The notes under the pieces: model-generated
Database searches by the model: none
What the model saw: only the letters and a program-made list of their open reading frames with translations
Told to the model about the DNA's origin: nothing
Shown here: positions 16,218-24,011 of the stretch, piece by piece
Layout of the letters: each line of letters begins with the position of its first letter
How positions within the stretch are numbered: the first letter of the stretch is position 1
Assembly (NCBI RefSeq): GCF_019303475.1
Contig: NZ_JABLSI010000058.1
Span: 1 to 47,615 of the forward strand
Reading direction: 5' to 3'
Origin: Streptomyces sp. JJ38
Lineage (GTDB): Bacteria; Actinomycetota; Actinomycetes; Streptomycetales; Streptomycetaceae
DNA: 47,615 nt
Program-made: the position numbers and the translations under genes

Positions 16218-16519
16218 TCACGCCTCGAAGCGGGCCGGAGCATTGCCCAGGAGGAGAGTGTCCGGGTCGTGCCCACAGGCGCACAGCCAGGACAGGACGT
16301 CCGCAATCACGGTGACGGCAGCTTCCGAGGCCTCACGCTGAGCGAGGAGTGAGGTCGCGGTGCCTCGCGCACCGTAAAGGGTGCGGACGGCGTTCGCTCT
16401 CCCTGCCTCATCCAGTTGCTCCGCCTTACCGTCCGCTACCTGGTTCGCCTGGATCTTGCACCAGACCGTCTTACCGTCACGACCGACGACGACGCGCCAT
16501 CGTGAGCATGGCCTCCATC
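16218..16519 (-). pseudogene. Frameshifted small hypothetical gene
   Basis: An open frame ending at 16218 encodes about 90 well-formed residues (V-W-C-K-I-Q, then L-S-W-L-C-A-C-G-H-D-P-D near the end) with gene-like codon use, but has no start codon in frame. An ATG at 16519 lies in another frame and reaches only a dozen codons. The two frames meet in a CGTCGTCGTCGG slippage-prone tract near 16490, suggesting a frameshift. The ATG overlaps the stop of the ATP-binding remnant upstream (TGATG), as in a coupled pair. The family is not recognised. Confidence 0.5.
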
Positions 16520-16771
16520 AGGGCGAGGCCTCAACCGCACCCGTGGTCGGCACTCGGAGCGGAAAGCCTGGGCAGCGCCGCTGTGTCAGGGGCAGAAATT
16601 TGACGTTGGTCACCAGTTCGCTCACGCACAACTCCGCAGCGTCTGCCAGACCGGAGTGTCCCCAACGGACGAGGTGCGAGCGGGCCGTCCAGCGGAGATC
16701 GGGGACTGCTGTCGGCCGCGCGAGGAACAGACAGTGAGAGCCGTTGAGTTCAAGTCGTAGCGATCAACCAT
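16518..16771 (-). pseudogene. ATP-binding (RsbW/HATPase-type) protein fragment
   Basis: The frame encodes R-W-T-A-R-S-H-L followed by A-E-L-C-V-S-E-L-V-T-N-V, the N-box helix of the small GHKL ATP-binding proteins that Streptomyces often encodes next to XRE regulators. The sequence then leaves the family abruptly, so the ATP-lid region is missing. The likely ATG at 16771 is in a different frame from the conserved part, adding a frameshift near the start. It is divergent from the XRE remnant, with an intact palindrome between them. Confidence 0.6.
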
Positions 16772-16826
16772 GCCGATCGGCCTCTCGCGGAAGATCCTTC
16801 CGCCGAGTGGCGGACGGATTCTCAGA

Positions 16827-16844
16827 GTGAAACTCTCGTTTCAC
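16827..16844. promoter_or_regulatory. 18-bp palindromic operator between divergent remnants
   Basis: GTGAAAC and GTTTCAC are perfectly inverted around TCTC. The site sits 30 bp upstream of the XRE remnant start and about 55 bp upstream of the ATP-binding remnant. The position fits an autoregulatory site of the XRE regulator whose gene is now broken. Confidence 0.55.
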
Positions 16845-16873
16845 AATGGAGCTCTCATGTCACGCCGGCAGGA

Positions 16874-17146
16874 GTGAGCAATGGCCACACGCCCCCGCGT
16901 GCGCCGTGGCTTGTCCCGAGCCGTACGCCAAGGCAGTCCAGGAAGATCGACAGAGAGGCCCATGACCATGGCTGCTGGATCCATGCCCCGACGCCGCCAG
17001 CTGGGGCAGACCTGCGGCGCCTGCGTGAACGGTGCGGCCTCACGCTTGAGGAGGCTGGTGCACGAGTCGGCATCTCCAAGGCAACGCTCAGCCGGTACGA
17101 GACGAAGGAAGGAACCGTCAAGTGGCCTTCTTTGCCCATGCCGTGA
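16874..17146 (+). pseudogene. XRE-family regulator, truncated after the HTH
   Basis: The frame begins at a GTG after GGAG-like sequence. Residues ~48-85 are a clear helix-turn-helix: L-R-R-L-R-E-R-C-G-L-T-L-E-E-A-G then I-S-K-A-T-L-S-R-Y-E-T-K. Family resemblance stops at V-K-W-P, near 17121, where a full regulator would continue for another ~200 residues. From 17122 a different frame encodes the tail of a DUF397 protein, so a deletion has joined the two genes. Confidence 0.7.
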
Positions 17147-17250
17147 CCGGGGTGCGGGACAGCAAGGTACCTGCGGGCAGGTCGCTGGAGTTCAGGGAGG
17201 CGTCCTGGGGCTGGTTTGTGGCCGCTCTCCGGGCAGAAGGGCTTGCGTGA
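17122..17250 (+). pseudogene. DUF397 protein C-terminal remnant
   Basis: From GTG 17122 the frame reads V-T-G-V-R-D-S-K-V-P-A-G then L-E-F-R-E-A-S-W-G-W-F-V, the typical end of DUF397 proteins (VRDSK-P-G...L...W..F). The usual first half with W-x-K-S-S-Y-S and a cysteine is missing. DUF397 genes normally follow XRE regulator genes, so this is the expected partner, fused by deletion to the truncated XRE gene. Confidence 0.7.
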
Positions 17251-17311
17251 GCGCGGACGCCGTAGCACACCTCCGCGTGCGGGTGGGCCGGGTGTACGGG
17301 CAGCCGCGGCG

Positions 17312-18043
17312 GTGAGCGGCGGCGGGGGGTCGTTGGAGGAGCTGGGGTTCGGGGGTGTGCCGTTGCTGGATCCGCTGCTGTACCCGGGGCGGGCGGTGGC
17401 GGAGCCGAGCCTGCTCGTCGGGGACGTGTTGCGGCCGCTGGCACCGGTGACGGTGGCGGAGCTGCGCGCTGAGGGGCGGATACCGGTGCTGGCGGTGGGG
17501 TCGAACGCGGCACCGGCGCAGGTGCGGCACAAGTTCGCGGTGGGCGGGGTGTCCGGAACGGTGCCGATGGTGCCGGTTCGGGTGGGTGGGCTCGCGGTGG
17601 GGCACTCGGGGCATGTCAGCGTCGCCGGGTACGTGGCGTACACGCCGTACGCGGCTCCGGGGCGGTGGGCGGAGCTGGTGCTGCTGTGGCTGGACGGTGA
17701 GCAGCTCCGGGTCGTCGACGCCTCGGAGCGGGCCAACTACCGGCGGCTGCGGTTGGCCGGGGAGCGGTTCCCGGTGGACGGCGGGCCCGGGGACGTCGAC
17801 GTCTACGTGTCCGAGCGGGGCCTGCTGGCGGGGCGTGGGGGCGGGGTGCGGCCGGCCGGCGGGCAGCGTGAGGTGATGGGTGAGCTGCTGCGGGGGTCGG
17901 CGCGGCTTCGGGCGGTGCTGGGGGCGTCGCCGGAGGAGTGGGTGCGGCGGGTGGCCGCCGATCACCGGCTGGGTGCTGAGGCCTCTCGGGTGCTCCGGGA
18001 CGAGGGGCTCACGCTGCCCAACCCGCTGGCGCGCTCGGGCTGA
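17312..18043 (+). CDS. Conserved hypothetical protein
   Basis: The 243-residue protein is soluble with no signal peptide. It has a recognisable block V-L-A-V-G-S-N-A-A-P-A-Q followed by K-F-A, then V-A-Y-T-P-Y-A and an L-L-W-L-D-G segment, all suggesting an alpha/beta enzyme-like domain; G-S-N recalls gamma-glutamylcyclotransferases, but I would not assign that. GTG 17312 is the most likely start because upstream codons belong to the decayed DUF397 region; no clear ribosome binding site is visible. It is followed 64 bp later by the DM13 gene on the same strand. Confidence 0.6.
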   Translation: MSGGGGSLEELGFGGVPLLDPLLYPGRAVAEPSLLVGDVLRPLAPVTVAELRAEGRIPVLAVGSNAAPAQVRHKFAVGGVSGTVPMVPVRVGGLAVGHSGHVSVAGYVAYTPYAAPGRWAELVLLWLDGEQLRVVDASERANYRRLRLAGERFPVDGGPGDVDVYVSERGLLAGRGGGVRPAGGQREVMGELLRGSARLRAVLGASPEEWVRRVAADHRLGAEASRVLRDEGLTLPNPLARSG

Positions 18044-18107
18044 GGGAACTCGGCGGGGGGCGGCGGCGTTGTCGGGGCACTGGATGGTCTGTGCCGGGAG
18101 GTTGGCG

Positions 18108-18671
18108 ATGGGGCGGTTGACGAGACCGATCGTGGCGGGAGCACTGGCCTTGGGGCTGGTCGCGGCGGGCGTGGTGCTGTATCTGTTCCAGCCGTGGAAG
18201 CTGTGGACGGACGAGACGGTGAACGAGGCGCTGCCCTCGGCGAGTCCGCAGCCGGAGGCGTCGGCGGAGGGGAGCCCGGACGCGGAGGGGGAGCCCGAGC
18301 AGGAGGCTCCCGCCGGGCCGTTGACGTTGGCGCAGGGGGATTTCATCACCCACGAGCACGCCACGAGTGGGACGGTGCGGATCGTGGAGCTGGCCGACGG
18401 CGAGCGGATTCTGCGGATCGAGGGGCTGGACACGAGCAACGGCCCGGACCTGAAGGTGTGGCTCTCGGACGCCGAGGTGCTGCCCGGCAAGGACGGCTGG
18501 AAGGTCTTCGACGACGGCGAGTATCTGAACCTGGGCAAGCTGAAGGGGAACAAGGGGAGTCAGAACTACACGCTTCCCGAGGACGCCGAGCTGGACCTCT
18601 ACAGCAGCGTGAGCATCTGGTGTGACCGGTTCGACGTCTCGTTCGGGGCGGCGGAGCTGGCCCGGGTGTGA
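18108..18671 (+). CDS. Membrane-anchored DM13-domain protein
   Basis: The 187-residue product has an N-terminal membrane helix (residues ~8-28) acting as signal anchor, an acidic Pro/Glu/Ser linker, and from about residue 75 a DM13 domain. Signature elements are G-T-V-R-I-V-E-L-A-D-G, the central L-K-V-W-L-S-D, L-G-K-L-K-G-N-K-G-S-Q-N-Y, and an S-I-W-C-D-R-F ending with the conserved cysteine. DM13 domains are proposed to have redox or electron-transfer roles, with the cysteine as a possible active residue. ATG 18108 has GGGAGG 6 nt upstream. A terminator-like hairpin follows. Confidence 0.85.
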   Translation: MGRLTRPIVAGALALGLVAAGVVLYLFQPWKLWTDETVNEALPSASPQPEASAEGSPDAEGEPEQEAPAGPLTLAQGDFITHEHATSGTVRIVELADGERILRIEGLDTSNGPDLKVWLSDAEVLPGKDGWKVFDDGEYLNLGKLKGNKGSQNYTLPEDAELDLYSSVSIWCDRFDVSFGAAELARV

Positions 18672-18680
18672 CGGCCGGCG

Positions 18681-18723
18681 CGCCGGTTCGGTGGGCGTGG
18701 ATGCCCCGTCCACCCAACCGGCG
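18681..18723. terminator. Bidirectional terminator-like hairpin
   Basis: CGCCGGTT-C-GGTGG pairs with CCACC-C-AACCGGCG with one C/C mismatch and a loop of 15 nt. It lies between the convergent DM13 gene and the reductase remnant. Confidence 0.5.
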
Positions 18724-18728
18724 TGCGG

Positions 18729-19142
18729 TCAGGCCCGGTCGAGGGTGAGAACGACACCGCCGCCTACGAAGGTGCGGCTGTCGGTGAGGGTGAACTGCGT
18801 GGGCTGGAAGGCCGTGTCGAAGGCGGGGAGGCCGGCCCCGGCGACGACGGGGTACTTCTTGAGGATGAGCCGGTCGATCTCGGGGAGCAGGGGTCCGGCG
18901 AGCTTGCCGCCGCCGACGAGGTAGACGTCCAGCGGCCCGTCCTCGGCCTTGAGCTTGCGCACCAGGGTGAGCGGGTCCTCGTCGGTGACGGTGACGGCCG
19001 GGTCGGGGGACGCGGTGAGGCTGCGGCTCAGGACGTAGGCGCGCGGGTGGGCGTAGGGGTTGGTCATGCCCACGCGCAGGGCGGGGTCATAGGTGGCGCG
19101 GCCCGTCACGACGGTGTCGAAGACGCGGTTCGGTTCGTCGGC
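18729..19142 (-). pseudogene. Dihydrofolate-reductase-like (RibD_C) gene lacking its N terminus
   Basis: About 136 residues match the dihydrofolate reductase/RibD_C family: E-P-N-R-V-F-D-T-V-V-T-G-R-A-T-Y, then V-Y-L-V-G-G-G-K-L-A and P-V-V-A-G-A-G. The family normally begins with a strand like M-R-K-L-V-Y-Y and V-S-L-D-G, about 50 residues, and these are absent in all frames upstream. No start codon precedes the homologous part at a sensible distance. The joint near 19143 looks like a deletion. I consider it non-functional. Confidence 0.65.
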
Positions 19143-19285
19143 CCCGCCGAGCTGGGGCGGGGTCGTGTGGCGCGGCGCCGGCTCGGGGCGCCCCGGGCGG
19201 TGGCGGGGTGGCGAACACCGGCGGCCCCGGCGTCGGGGGGATGGACGTCGGGGCCGCAGGCGGCTTGTGGGGTGCGGGCGGAACG

Positions 19286-20335
19286 CTAGATGCCGAGGCC
19301 CTTGCCGCGCAGCCAGGCGAGCGGGTCGACGGTGTCGGTGCCGCCCGGCCGGACCTCCAGGTGGAGGTGGGGGCCGGTGGAGTTGCCGGTGGAGCCGACG
19401 CGGCCGATGGTGTCGCCGGTGGTCACGGTGCCGCTGGTGCGGGTCATCGAGGAGAGGTGGCAGTACCAGATCTCGGTGCCGTCTTCCAGCTCCAGAACGA
19501 TGCGGTAGCCGTAGGCTCCGGCCCAGCCGGCCTCCTTGATGGTGCCGGAGTGCACGGCCTTGACCGGGGTGCCGGTGGGCGCGGCGAAGTCCTGTCCGGT
19601 GTGGTCGCTGGACCACATGTTGCCGGACTCGCCGTAGCCGGAGGTGAGTTGGAAGTTGGCCAGCGGGAGGGTGTAGCTGGCGGCGAGCTTGCGCAGCCGC
19701 TCCTCCTCCGCCTTGCGCCGGCGCTCCTCCTCGGCCTTGCGCTTGCGCTCGGCTTCCGCGGCGGCCTCGGCGGCGGCTTCGGCCTCGGCTTTCTCCGCGG
19801 CTTCGGAGGCCGCCGACTTGGCGGCCTCCGTGGCGGCCTGGCGGCGGGATTCGACGTCGGCGGCGGCGCGCTGCTGGTCGGCCTGGGCGAGGATGCGGTT
19901 GCGCAGGGCCTCGCCGGCGTCGGTGGTGCCGTCGGCGAGATCGGAGTCGGTGAGACCGGCCTGGGTGAGGGGGGCGGCCAGCGGGGCCGCCTCGTCGTCC
20001 GCGCCTCCGATGGATATGCCGTCGGCGAGTCCGTCCAGGCCGGGCAGGTCCATGTCGGGCATGCTCAGCGGGACGCTGGCCTTGGGGCTGGCGGTGGCCA
20101 TGCCACCGGCGCCGATGGCCGCGACCATGCCGACGCCCAGGACGGCGCTGCTGCGGGCCATGCCGGAGCGCTGCTTGGCGACGCGGTGACGGCCGCGGAC
20201 GGGACGGACGGTGTCCGCGGTCGGGTTCCACTCGGCGAACGTCGCGCCGTCCTCGACGGACGGGCCGTACACCGGGTAGGAGTCCGACTCCTCGCCCGCG
20301 TACGCGGTTTCGGCGGCCTGCCTGCTCGACGCCAC
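19286..20335 (-). CDS. Secreted M23-family peptidase with coiled coil
   Basis: The 349-residue product is a cell-wall endopeptidase of the LytM/M23 type. After a cytoplasmic N terminus of about 55 residues, a hydrophobic stretch (62-82) acts as signal or anchor. A long Ala/Glu/Arg/Lys coiled coil covers 150-218. The M23 domain follows (221-345) with His245-x3-Asp249 (H-T-G-Q-D), His293, and H-L-H-L-E (His323, His325) as zinc and catalytic residues. I place the start at GTG 20335, behind AAGGAG, and not at upstream starts near 20413-20428, because those codons fall inside a c-di-AMP riboswitch motif. The riboswitch suggests control by c-di-AMP, as for other wall hydrolases in Streptomyces. Confidence 0.9.
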   Translation of the reverse strand: MASSRQAAETAYAGEESDSYPVYGPSVEDGATFAEWNPTADTVRPVRGRHRVAKQRSGMARSSAVLGVGMVAAIGAGGMATASPKASVPLSMPDMDLPGLDGLADGISIGGADDEAAPLAAPLTQAGLTDSDLADGTTDAGEALRNRILAQADQQRAAADVESRRQAATEAAKSAASEAAEKAEAEAAAEAAAEAERKRKAEEERRRKAEEERLRKLAASYTLPLANFQLTSGYGESGNMWSSDHTGQDFAAPTGTPVKAVHSGTIKEAGWAGAYGYRIVLELEDGTEIWYCHLSSMTRTSGTVTTGDTIGRVGSTGNSTGPHLHLEVRPGGTDTVDPLAWLRGKGLGI

Positions 20336-20340
20336 GGAGG

Positions 20341-20462
20341 CGCTCTCCTTTCCTTCCTTCTCGCCTACCGGGTTAGCTGACGGGTTCGGAGCAGGAAGGT
20401 CTCCTACGGGCATGGGCGCCCGATTCACCCCAAGAAGTGGTTCCCCGGTTCCCTGGGCGCAT
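20341..20462 (-). promoter_or_regulatory. c-di-AMP riboswitch (ydaO/yuaA type)
   Basis: On the minus strand the leader contains the conserved words of ydaO RNAs in order: GGGGAACCA, TTGGGGTGAATCGG, the short GCGCCC-ATG-like stem region, GTAGGAGACCTTCC, CCGAACCCGTCAGCTAACC and GGTAGGCG, followed by GAAGGAAAGGAG just before the start at 20335. ydaO RNAs are OFF switches: bound c-di-AMP lowers expression. In Streptomyces they precede cell-wall hydrolase genes such as rpfA, matching the M23 peptidase here. Boundaries are approximate. Confidence 0.85.
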
Positions 20463-20466
20463 CTGG

Positions 20467-20499
20467 TGGTGCGGTGGTGCAGTTGTGGTGCGGTGGTGC
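20467..20499. repeat. Short direct repeat upstream of the riboswitch
   Basis: TGGTGCGGTGGTGC occurs at 20467-20480 and 20486-20499, 19 bp apart. It lies in the leader or promoter of the M23 gene, just upstream of the riboswitch motif. Confidence 0.5.
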
Positions 20500-20733
20500 T
20501 GCCAGTCGATGCACTGTCAGGATTCGGCCAAGGCGCACGGTGCCGCCTCTTGTGGCGGCGGTGACGACCGCGCTGCGTTATCGAACGTTAATAGACCCGC
20601 GGCTCATATTCCAAGCCTTCTCGGTAACAAGAGACGGCTCTCGCCTGGACGTTCGCCTCACGACAGGACGGAATCGGGCATATTCACCGCGTTGAGGGTT
20701 GCCCTTCATTCGGGGATCGTAGCCAAGTCGTCA

Positions 20734-21996
20734 TCAGAGACGGTCCGCCCGGTCACGGTGGGTCACGGCGAGGAGGGCCAGGTCGTCGGCCGGCGGACCG
20801 CCGGTGTACTCGGCGACGTCGGCGACGATCTCGTCGAGCAGCGCCTCCGGCCCGTACCGCGCCCACTCCTCCTTGATCCGCAGGGCCGGCTCGTAGAAGA
20901 GGCCGTCCCTGCCCCGGGCCTCGGTCAGGCCGTCGGTGTTCATCAGCAGGGTGGCGCCGACCGGGAACGCCACCTCGTCCACCGGCGGCTTCTCGGCGGC
21001 CTCGCCCGGGAGCGCGGCGAGCCCGAGGGGGAGCGCGTACCCGGCGGGATCCAGGCTCTCCAGCCGCCCGCCCGGGAGCAGGAGCCAGGGCGCGGGGTGG
21101 CCGCAGTTGACGACGCGCAGTCGCCCGGCCGGGGTGATCTCGGCCAGGACGGCCGTGGTGAAGCCCTCGAAGGAGTCCACGGTGTCGGTGCGGCGCCCGC
21201 CCTCCCTGCGCAGGGCCCGGTCCAGCCGGAGGGCGACCACCGCCAGGTCCGCCTCCTCCTCCGCCGCCTCCCGGAAGGCTCCGAGCACGATGACGACGGC
21301 GCCCACGGCTTCCAGCCCCTTGCCCCGGACGTCGCCGACGAGCAGCCGTACGCCGTGCGGGGTGTCCTGCACGGCGTAGAGGTCGCCGCCGATGCTGGCC
21401 TCCTGGTGGGCGGCCTGGTAGCGGGCGGCGATCTCCAGGTGGCCCAGCCACTGCTCCGGGGGTGGCAGTAGGGCGAGCTGGGCGGCCTCGGCGATGTCCC
21501 GGGCCGTGGCCAGCCGCTGGGCGCCGCGCCGCACCACCCGGTTGAGCACGAGGGCGAGCAGGGAGACGGTGGTGACGGTCGCGGCCTTGAGGGCGCCTTC
21601 GAACAGGGTCACCCCGTCCATGAGGTGCATGAGCCAGACCAGGGTGACGACGGCGACGAGCCCGGTGACGGCGGTGGCGCGGGGGGAGTAGAGCGGCGCG
21701 GCCACGAGCGGGGCGGCGGCGAAGACGGCCGAGAAGACGATGTCCGGCGGTGTGAGGCTCTGGGCGATGACGCCGATGACGATGAGGAGCGGCGGGAGCA
21801 GGAGGGCAGCCCGCCGGAGGAAGGCGTTCGGGCGGGGCCCGATCAGCTCGCGCAGCGGATCGGGGGGCAGGTGAGCACCGGCCGTCGGCCCTCGCCGGCC
21901 CTCGGTCGCGTCCGCCTCTCGGCGACGCCCGCCGTTGGGCTCATCGTGACCGCCGGGATCTGCTCCGAGCGCGCGCTGCCGGTCGTCTGGCGGCAT
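20734..21996 (-). CDS. Membrane PP2C/SpoIIE-type serine phosphatase
   Basis: The 420-residue protein has a charged N terminus, four or five hydrophobic segments between about residues 60 and 165, and a C-terminal SpoIIE/RsbU phosphatase domain. The linker motif A-Q-L-A-L-L-P-P precedes it. Phosphatase signatures are S-I-G-G-D-L-Y (metal-binding Asp), V-G-D-V-R-G-K-G (second metal site), N-C-G-H-P-A-P and M-N-T-D-G-L-T-E-A-R, ending in D-D-L-A-L-L. Such proteins dephosphorylate anti-anti-sigma factors; no such partner is adjacent. ATG 21996 with GAGGGG 7 nt upstream is preferred over a TTG 15 bp further up. Confidence 0.9.
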   Translation of the reverse strand: MPPDDRQRALGADPGGHDEPNGGRRREADATEGRRGPTAGAHLPPDPLRELIGPRPNAFLRRAALLLPPLLIVIGVIAQSLTPPDIVFSAVFAAAPLVAAPLYSPRATAVTGLVAVVTLVWLMHLMDGVTLFEGALKAATVTTVSLLALVLNRVVRRGAQRLATARDIAEAAQLALLPPPEQWLGHLEIAARYQAAHQEASIGGDLYAVQDTPHGVRLLVGDVRGKGLEAVGAVVIVLGAFREAAEEEADLAVVALRLDRALRREGGRRTDTVDSFEGFTTAVLAEITPAGRLRVVNCGHPAPWLLLPGGRLESLDPAGYALPLGLAALPGEAAEKPPVDEVAFPVGATLLMNTDGLTEARGRDGLFYEPALRIKEEWARYGPEALLDEIVADVAEYTGGPPADDLALLAVTHRDRADRL

Positions 21997-22122
21997 CCGG
22001 AGGCCCCTCAACGATTCGTCATCCTTTCGTCAAATCTAAGGAGTATCCCGGTTTCCGGCATCTCAGGCGGAATGTCGGTGTCGTGGGTCACAGTTGTCGA
22101 GAGGGACGGAGGGACCTTTGCC

Positions 22123-23136
22123 ATGACCTACGCGATCCAGGCAGAAGGCCTGGCCAAACGATTCAAGGAGACCCAGGCCCTCGCCGGGGTCGATCTCGCC
22201 GCCCGTACGGGCACGGTCCTGGGGCTGCTCGGGCCCAACGGCGCCGGGAAGACGACGGCGGTGCGGATCTTCGCGACACTGATCCGGCCGGATGCGGGGC
22301 GGGCCTTCGTCGCCGGCCACGACGTCGTGCGGGAGCCGGGCCACGTCCGGGCGGCCGTCGGTCTGACGGGCCAGTACGCGGCGGTGGACGAGAACCTGAC
22401 GGGCACGGAGAACCTGCTGCTCATCGGCCGCCTGCTGGGCATCCGCCGGAAGGAGGCGCGGGCCCGCGCCGCGGAGCTGCTGGAGCACTTCCAGCTCGCG
22501 GAGGCCGCGGGGCGGGCCGTCAAGACGTTCTCCGGCGGCATGCGCCGTCGGCTGGACCTGGCGGCGAGCCTGGTCGGCCGCCCCAGCATCCTCTTTCTCG
22601 ACGAACCGACGACGGGCCTCGACCCCCGTAGCCGGGGCGAGGTGTGGGACATGCTGCGCGGCCTGGTCGCCGAGGGGATGACGGCCCTGCTGACGACGCA
22701 GTACCTGGAGGAGGCCGACAAGCTGGCCGACGAGATCGTGGTCATCGACAAGGGGCACGTCATCGCCGAGGGCACGCCGGACGGGCTGAAGTCGGAGGTC
22801 GGCGGACAGGTGCTGCAGCTGCGTCCCGTGCACGCCGAGGACCTCCCGGCGGTGCACGCCCTCGTCACCGAGGCCGCGGGCGAGCAGACGCACATCGAGG
22901 GCGATCTCGTCATCGCGCCGGTGAAGGAGCCGGAGCTGATGCCGGCCGTCGTGCGGCGGCTGGACGGCGCGGGCATCGCGATCGGCGAGCTGGCCCTGCG
23001 CCGCTCCTCGCTGGACGAGGTGTTCCTCGCCCTCACCGGTCACCGCGCGGAGCCGGAGCAGCGGCCCGAGGACGAGGCCGCCGAGCCGGACGAGGGCGCG
23101 TTCGAGCGCGTGGGCAGTGCGGGAGGTGCGTCATGA
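22123..23136 (+). CDS. ABC exporter ATP-binding protein, daunorubicin-resistance (DrrA) type
   Basis: The 337-residue cytoplasmic ATPase begins M-T-Y-A-I-Q-A-E-G-L. Walker A is G-P-N-G-A-G-K-T-T (37-45), the signature is F-S-G-G-M-R-R-R-L-D (about 137-146) and Walker B with the catalytic Glu is L-F-L-D-E-P-T-T-G-L-D. The C-terminal region beyond residue 225 has the DrrA-type accessory domain (S-S-L-D-E-V-F-L-A-L-T-G-H). It pairs with the permease whose ATG overlaps the stop (ATGA). The family exports drugs or lipids; the substrate is not predictable. GGAGGG lies upstream of ATG 22123. Confidence 0.92.
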   Translation: MTYAIQAEGLAKRFKETQALAGVDLAARTGTVLGLLGPNGAGKTTAVRIFATLIRPDAGRAFVAGHDVVREPGHVRAAVGLTGQYAAVDENLTGTENLLLIGRLLGIRRKEARARAAELLEHFQLAEAAGRAVKTFSGGMRRRLDLAASLVGRPSILFLDEPTTGLDPRSRGEVWDMLRGLVAEGMTALLTTQYLEEADKLADEIVVIDKGHVIAEGTPDGLKSEVGGQVLQLRPVHAEDLPAVHALVTEAAGEQTHIEGDLVIAPVKEPELMPAVVRRLDGAGIAIGELALRRSSLDEVFLALTGHRAEPEQRPEDEAAEPDEGAFERVGSAGGAS

Positions 23137-23942
23137 CGGCGACGACGATCACCGCGCCGCTCTCCAAGAGCGGGCGGGTGCGCCCCGGAGCGGGTCTGCG
23201 GCAGACGGGCACGATGGCCTGGCGAAGCCTGGTGTCCGTCAAGCACAACCCGCTCGAGCTGGTCGACTACAGCATCACGCCGATCATGTTCGTGTTCCTG
23301 TTCACCTACGTCTTCGGCGGTCAGATGGCCGGAAGCCCGGAGGCGTACCTGCAGTACGCGCTGCCCGGCATCATCGTGCAGAACACCCTGTTCATGACCA
23401 TGTACACGGCCATGTCCCTCAACAGCGACCTGACGAAGGGCGTCTTCGACCGGCTGCGGAGCCTGCCGATAGCCCGCTCCGCCCCGCTGTTCGGGCGGAT
23501 CTCGGCGGACATGGCCAAGCAGCTCTGGGCGATGCTGCTCATGCTCGGGCTCGGCGCCGTGCTGGGCTTCCGCGTCACCAACGGCATCGGGGGCTTCCTC
23601 GGCGCGGCCCTGCTGCTCCTGGTCTTCGCCCTGGCCGTCTCCTGGGCCGCGGTCCTCATCGGCATGCTCGCGGGCGACCCGGAGAAGGTGCAGGTCTTCG
23701 CCTTCACCCTGATCTTCCCGATCACCTTCACCAGCAGCGCGTTCGTCCGCGTCGAGACGATGCCGGGCTGGCTGCAGGCCTGGGTGGACATCAACCCGGT
23801 CACCCATCTGTCCGACGCCTTCCGCGGGCTTCTCGTCGGCGGGGACGTGGCGGGCCCGGTGATGTGGTCCCTCGTCTGGGCCGCGGGGATAGCCGCGCTG
23901 TTCATCCCGCTCGCCATGCGCGCCTACCGGGCCCGGGCCTGA
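23133..23942 (+). CDS. ABC-2 type permease (DrrB type)
   Basis: The 269-residue membrane protein has six hydrophobic segments. It keeps the DrrB-like layout: an amphipathic start, Y-S-I-T-P-I-M-F-V, a central F-D-R-L-R-S-L-P-I-A-R loop that contacts the ATPase, and P-L-F-G-R. Its start overlaps the ATPase stop by four bases, indicating translational coupling. Together they form a complete two-gene exporter. It converges with the DedA gene. Confidence 0.92.
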   Translation: MTATTITAPLSKSGRVRPGAGLRQTGTMAWRSLVSVKHNPLELVDYSITPIMFVFLFTYVFGGQMAGSPEAYLQYALPGIIVQNTLFMTMYTAMSLNSDLTKGVFDRLRSLPIARSAPLFGRISADMAKQLWAMLLMLGLGAVLGFRVTNGIGGFLGAALLLLVFALAVSWAAVLIGMLAGDPEKVQVFAFTLIFPITFTSSAFVRVETMPGWLQAWVDINPVTHLSDAFRGLLVGGDVAGPVMWSLVWAAGIAALFIPLAMRAYRARA

Positions 23943-24011
23943 CGGCGGGGGCGGCCGGCGAGGCGGCGGGTGCGGGGCGGCGAGGCGGGGCGGCGGAGGG
24001 GCGGCAGCGGG

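Noticed and set aside
17216..17311. Upstream extension of the 17312 hypothetical gene
   Set aside because: These codons overlap the DUF397 tail in another frame and show no coding bias.
20336..20428. Upstream starts for the M23 peptidase at 20428 and 20413
   Set aside because: These codons are the conserved GGTGAATCGGGCGCCCATG part of a ydaO riboswitch.
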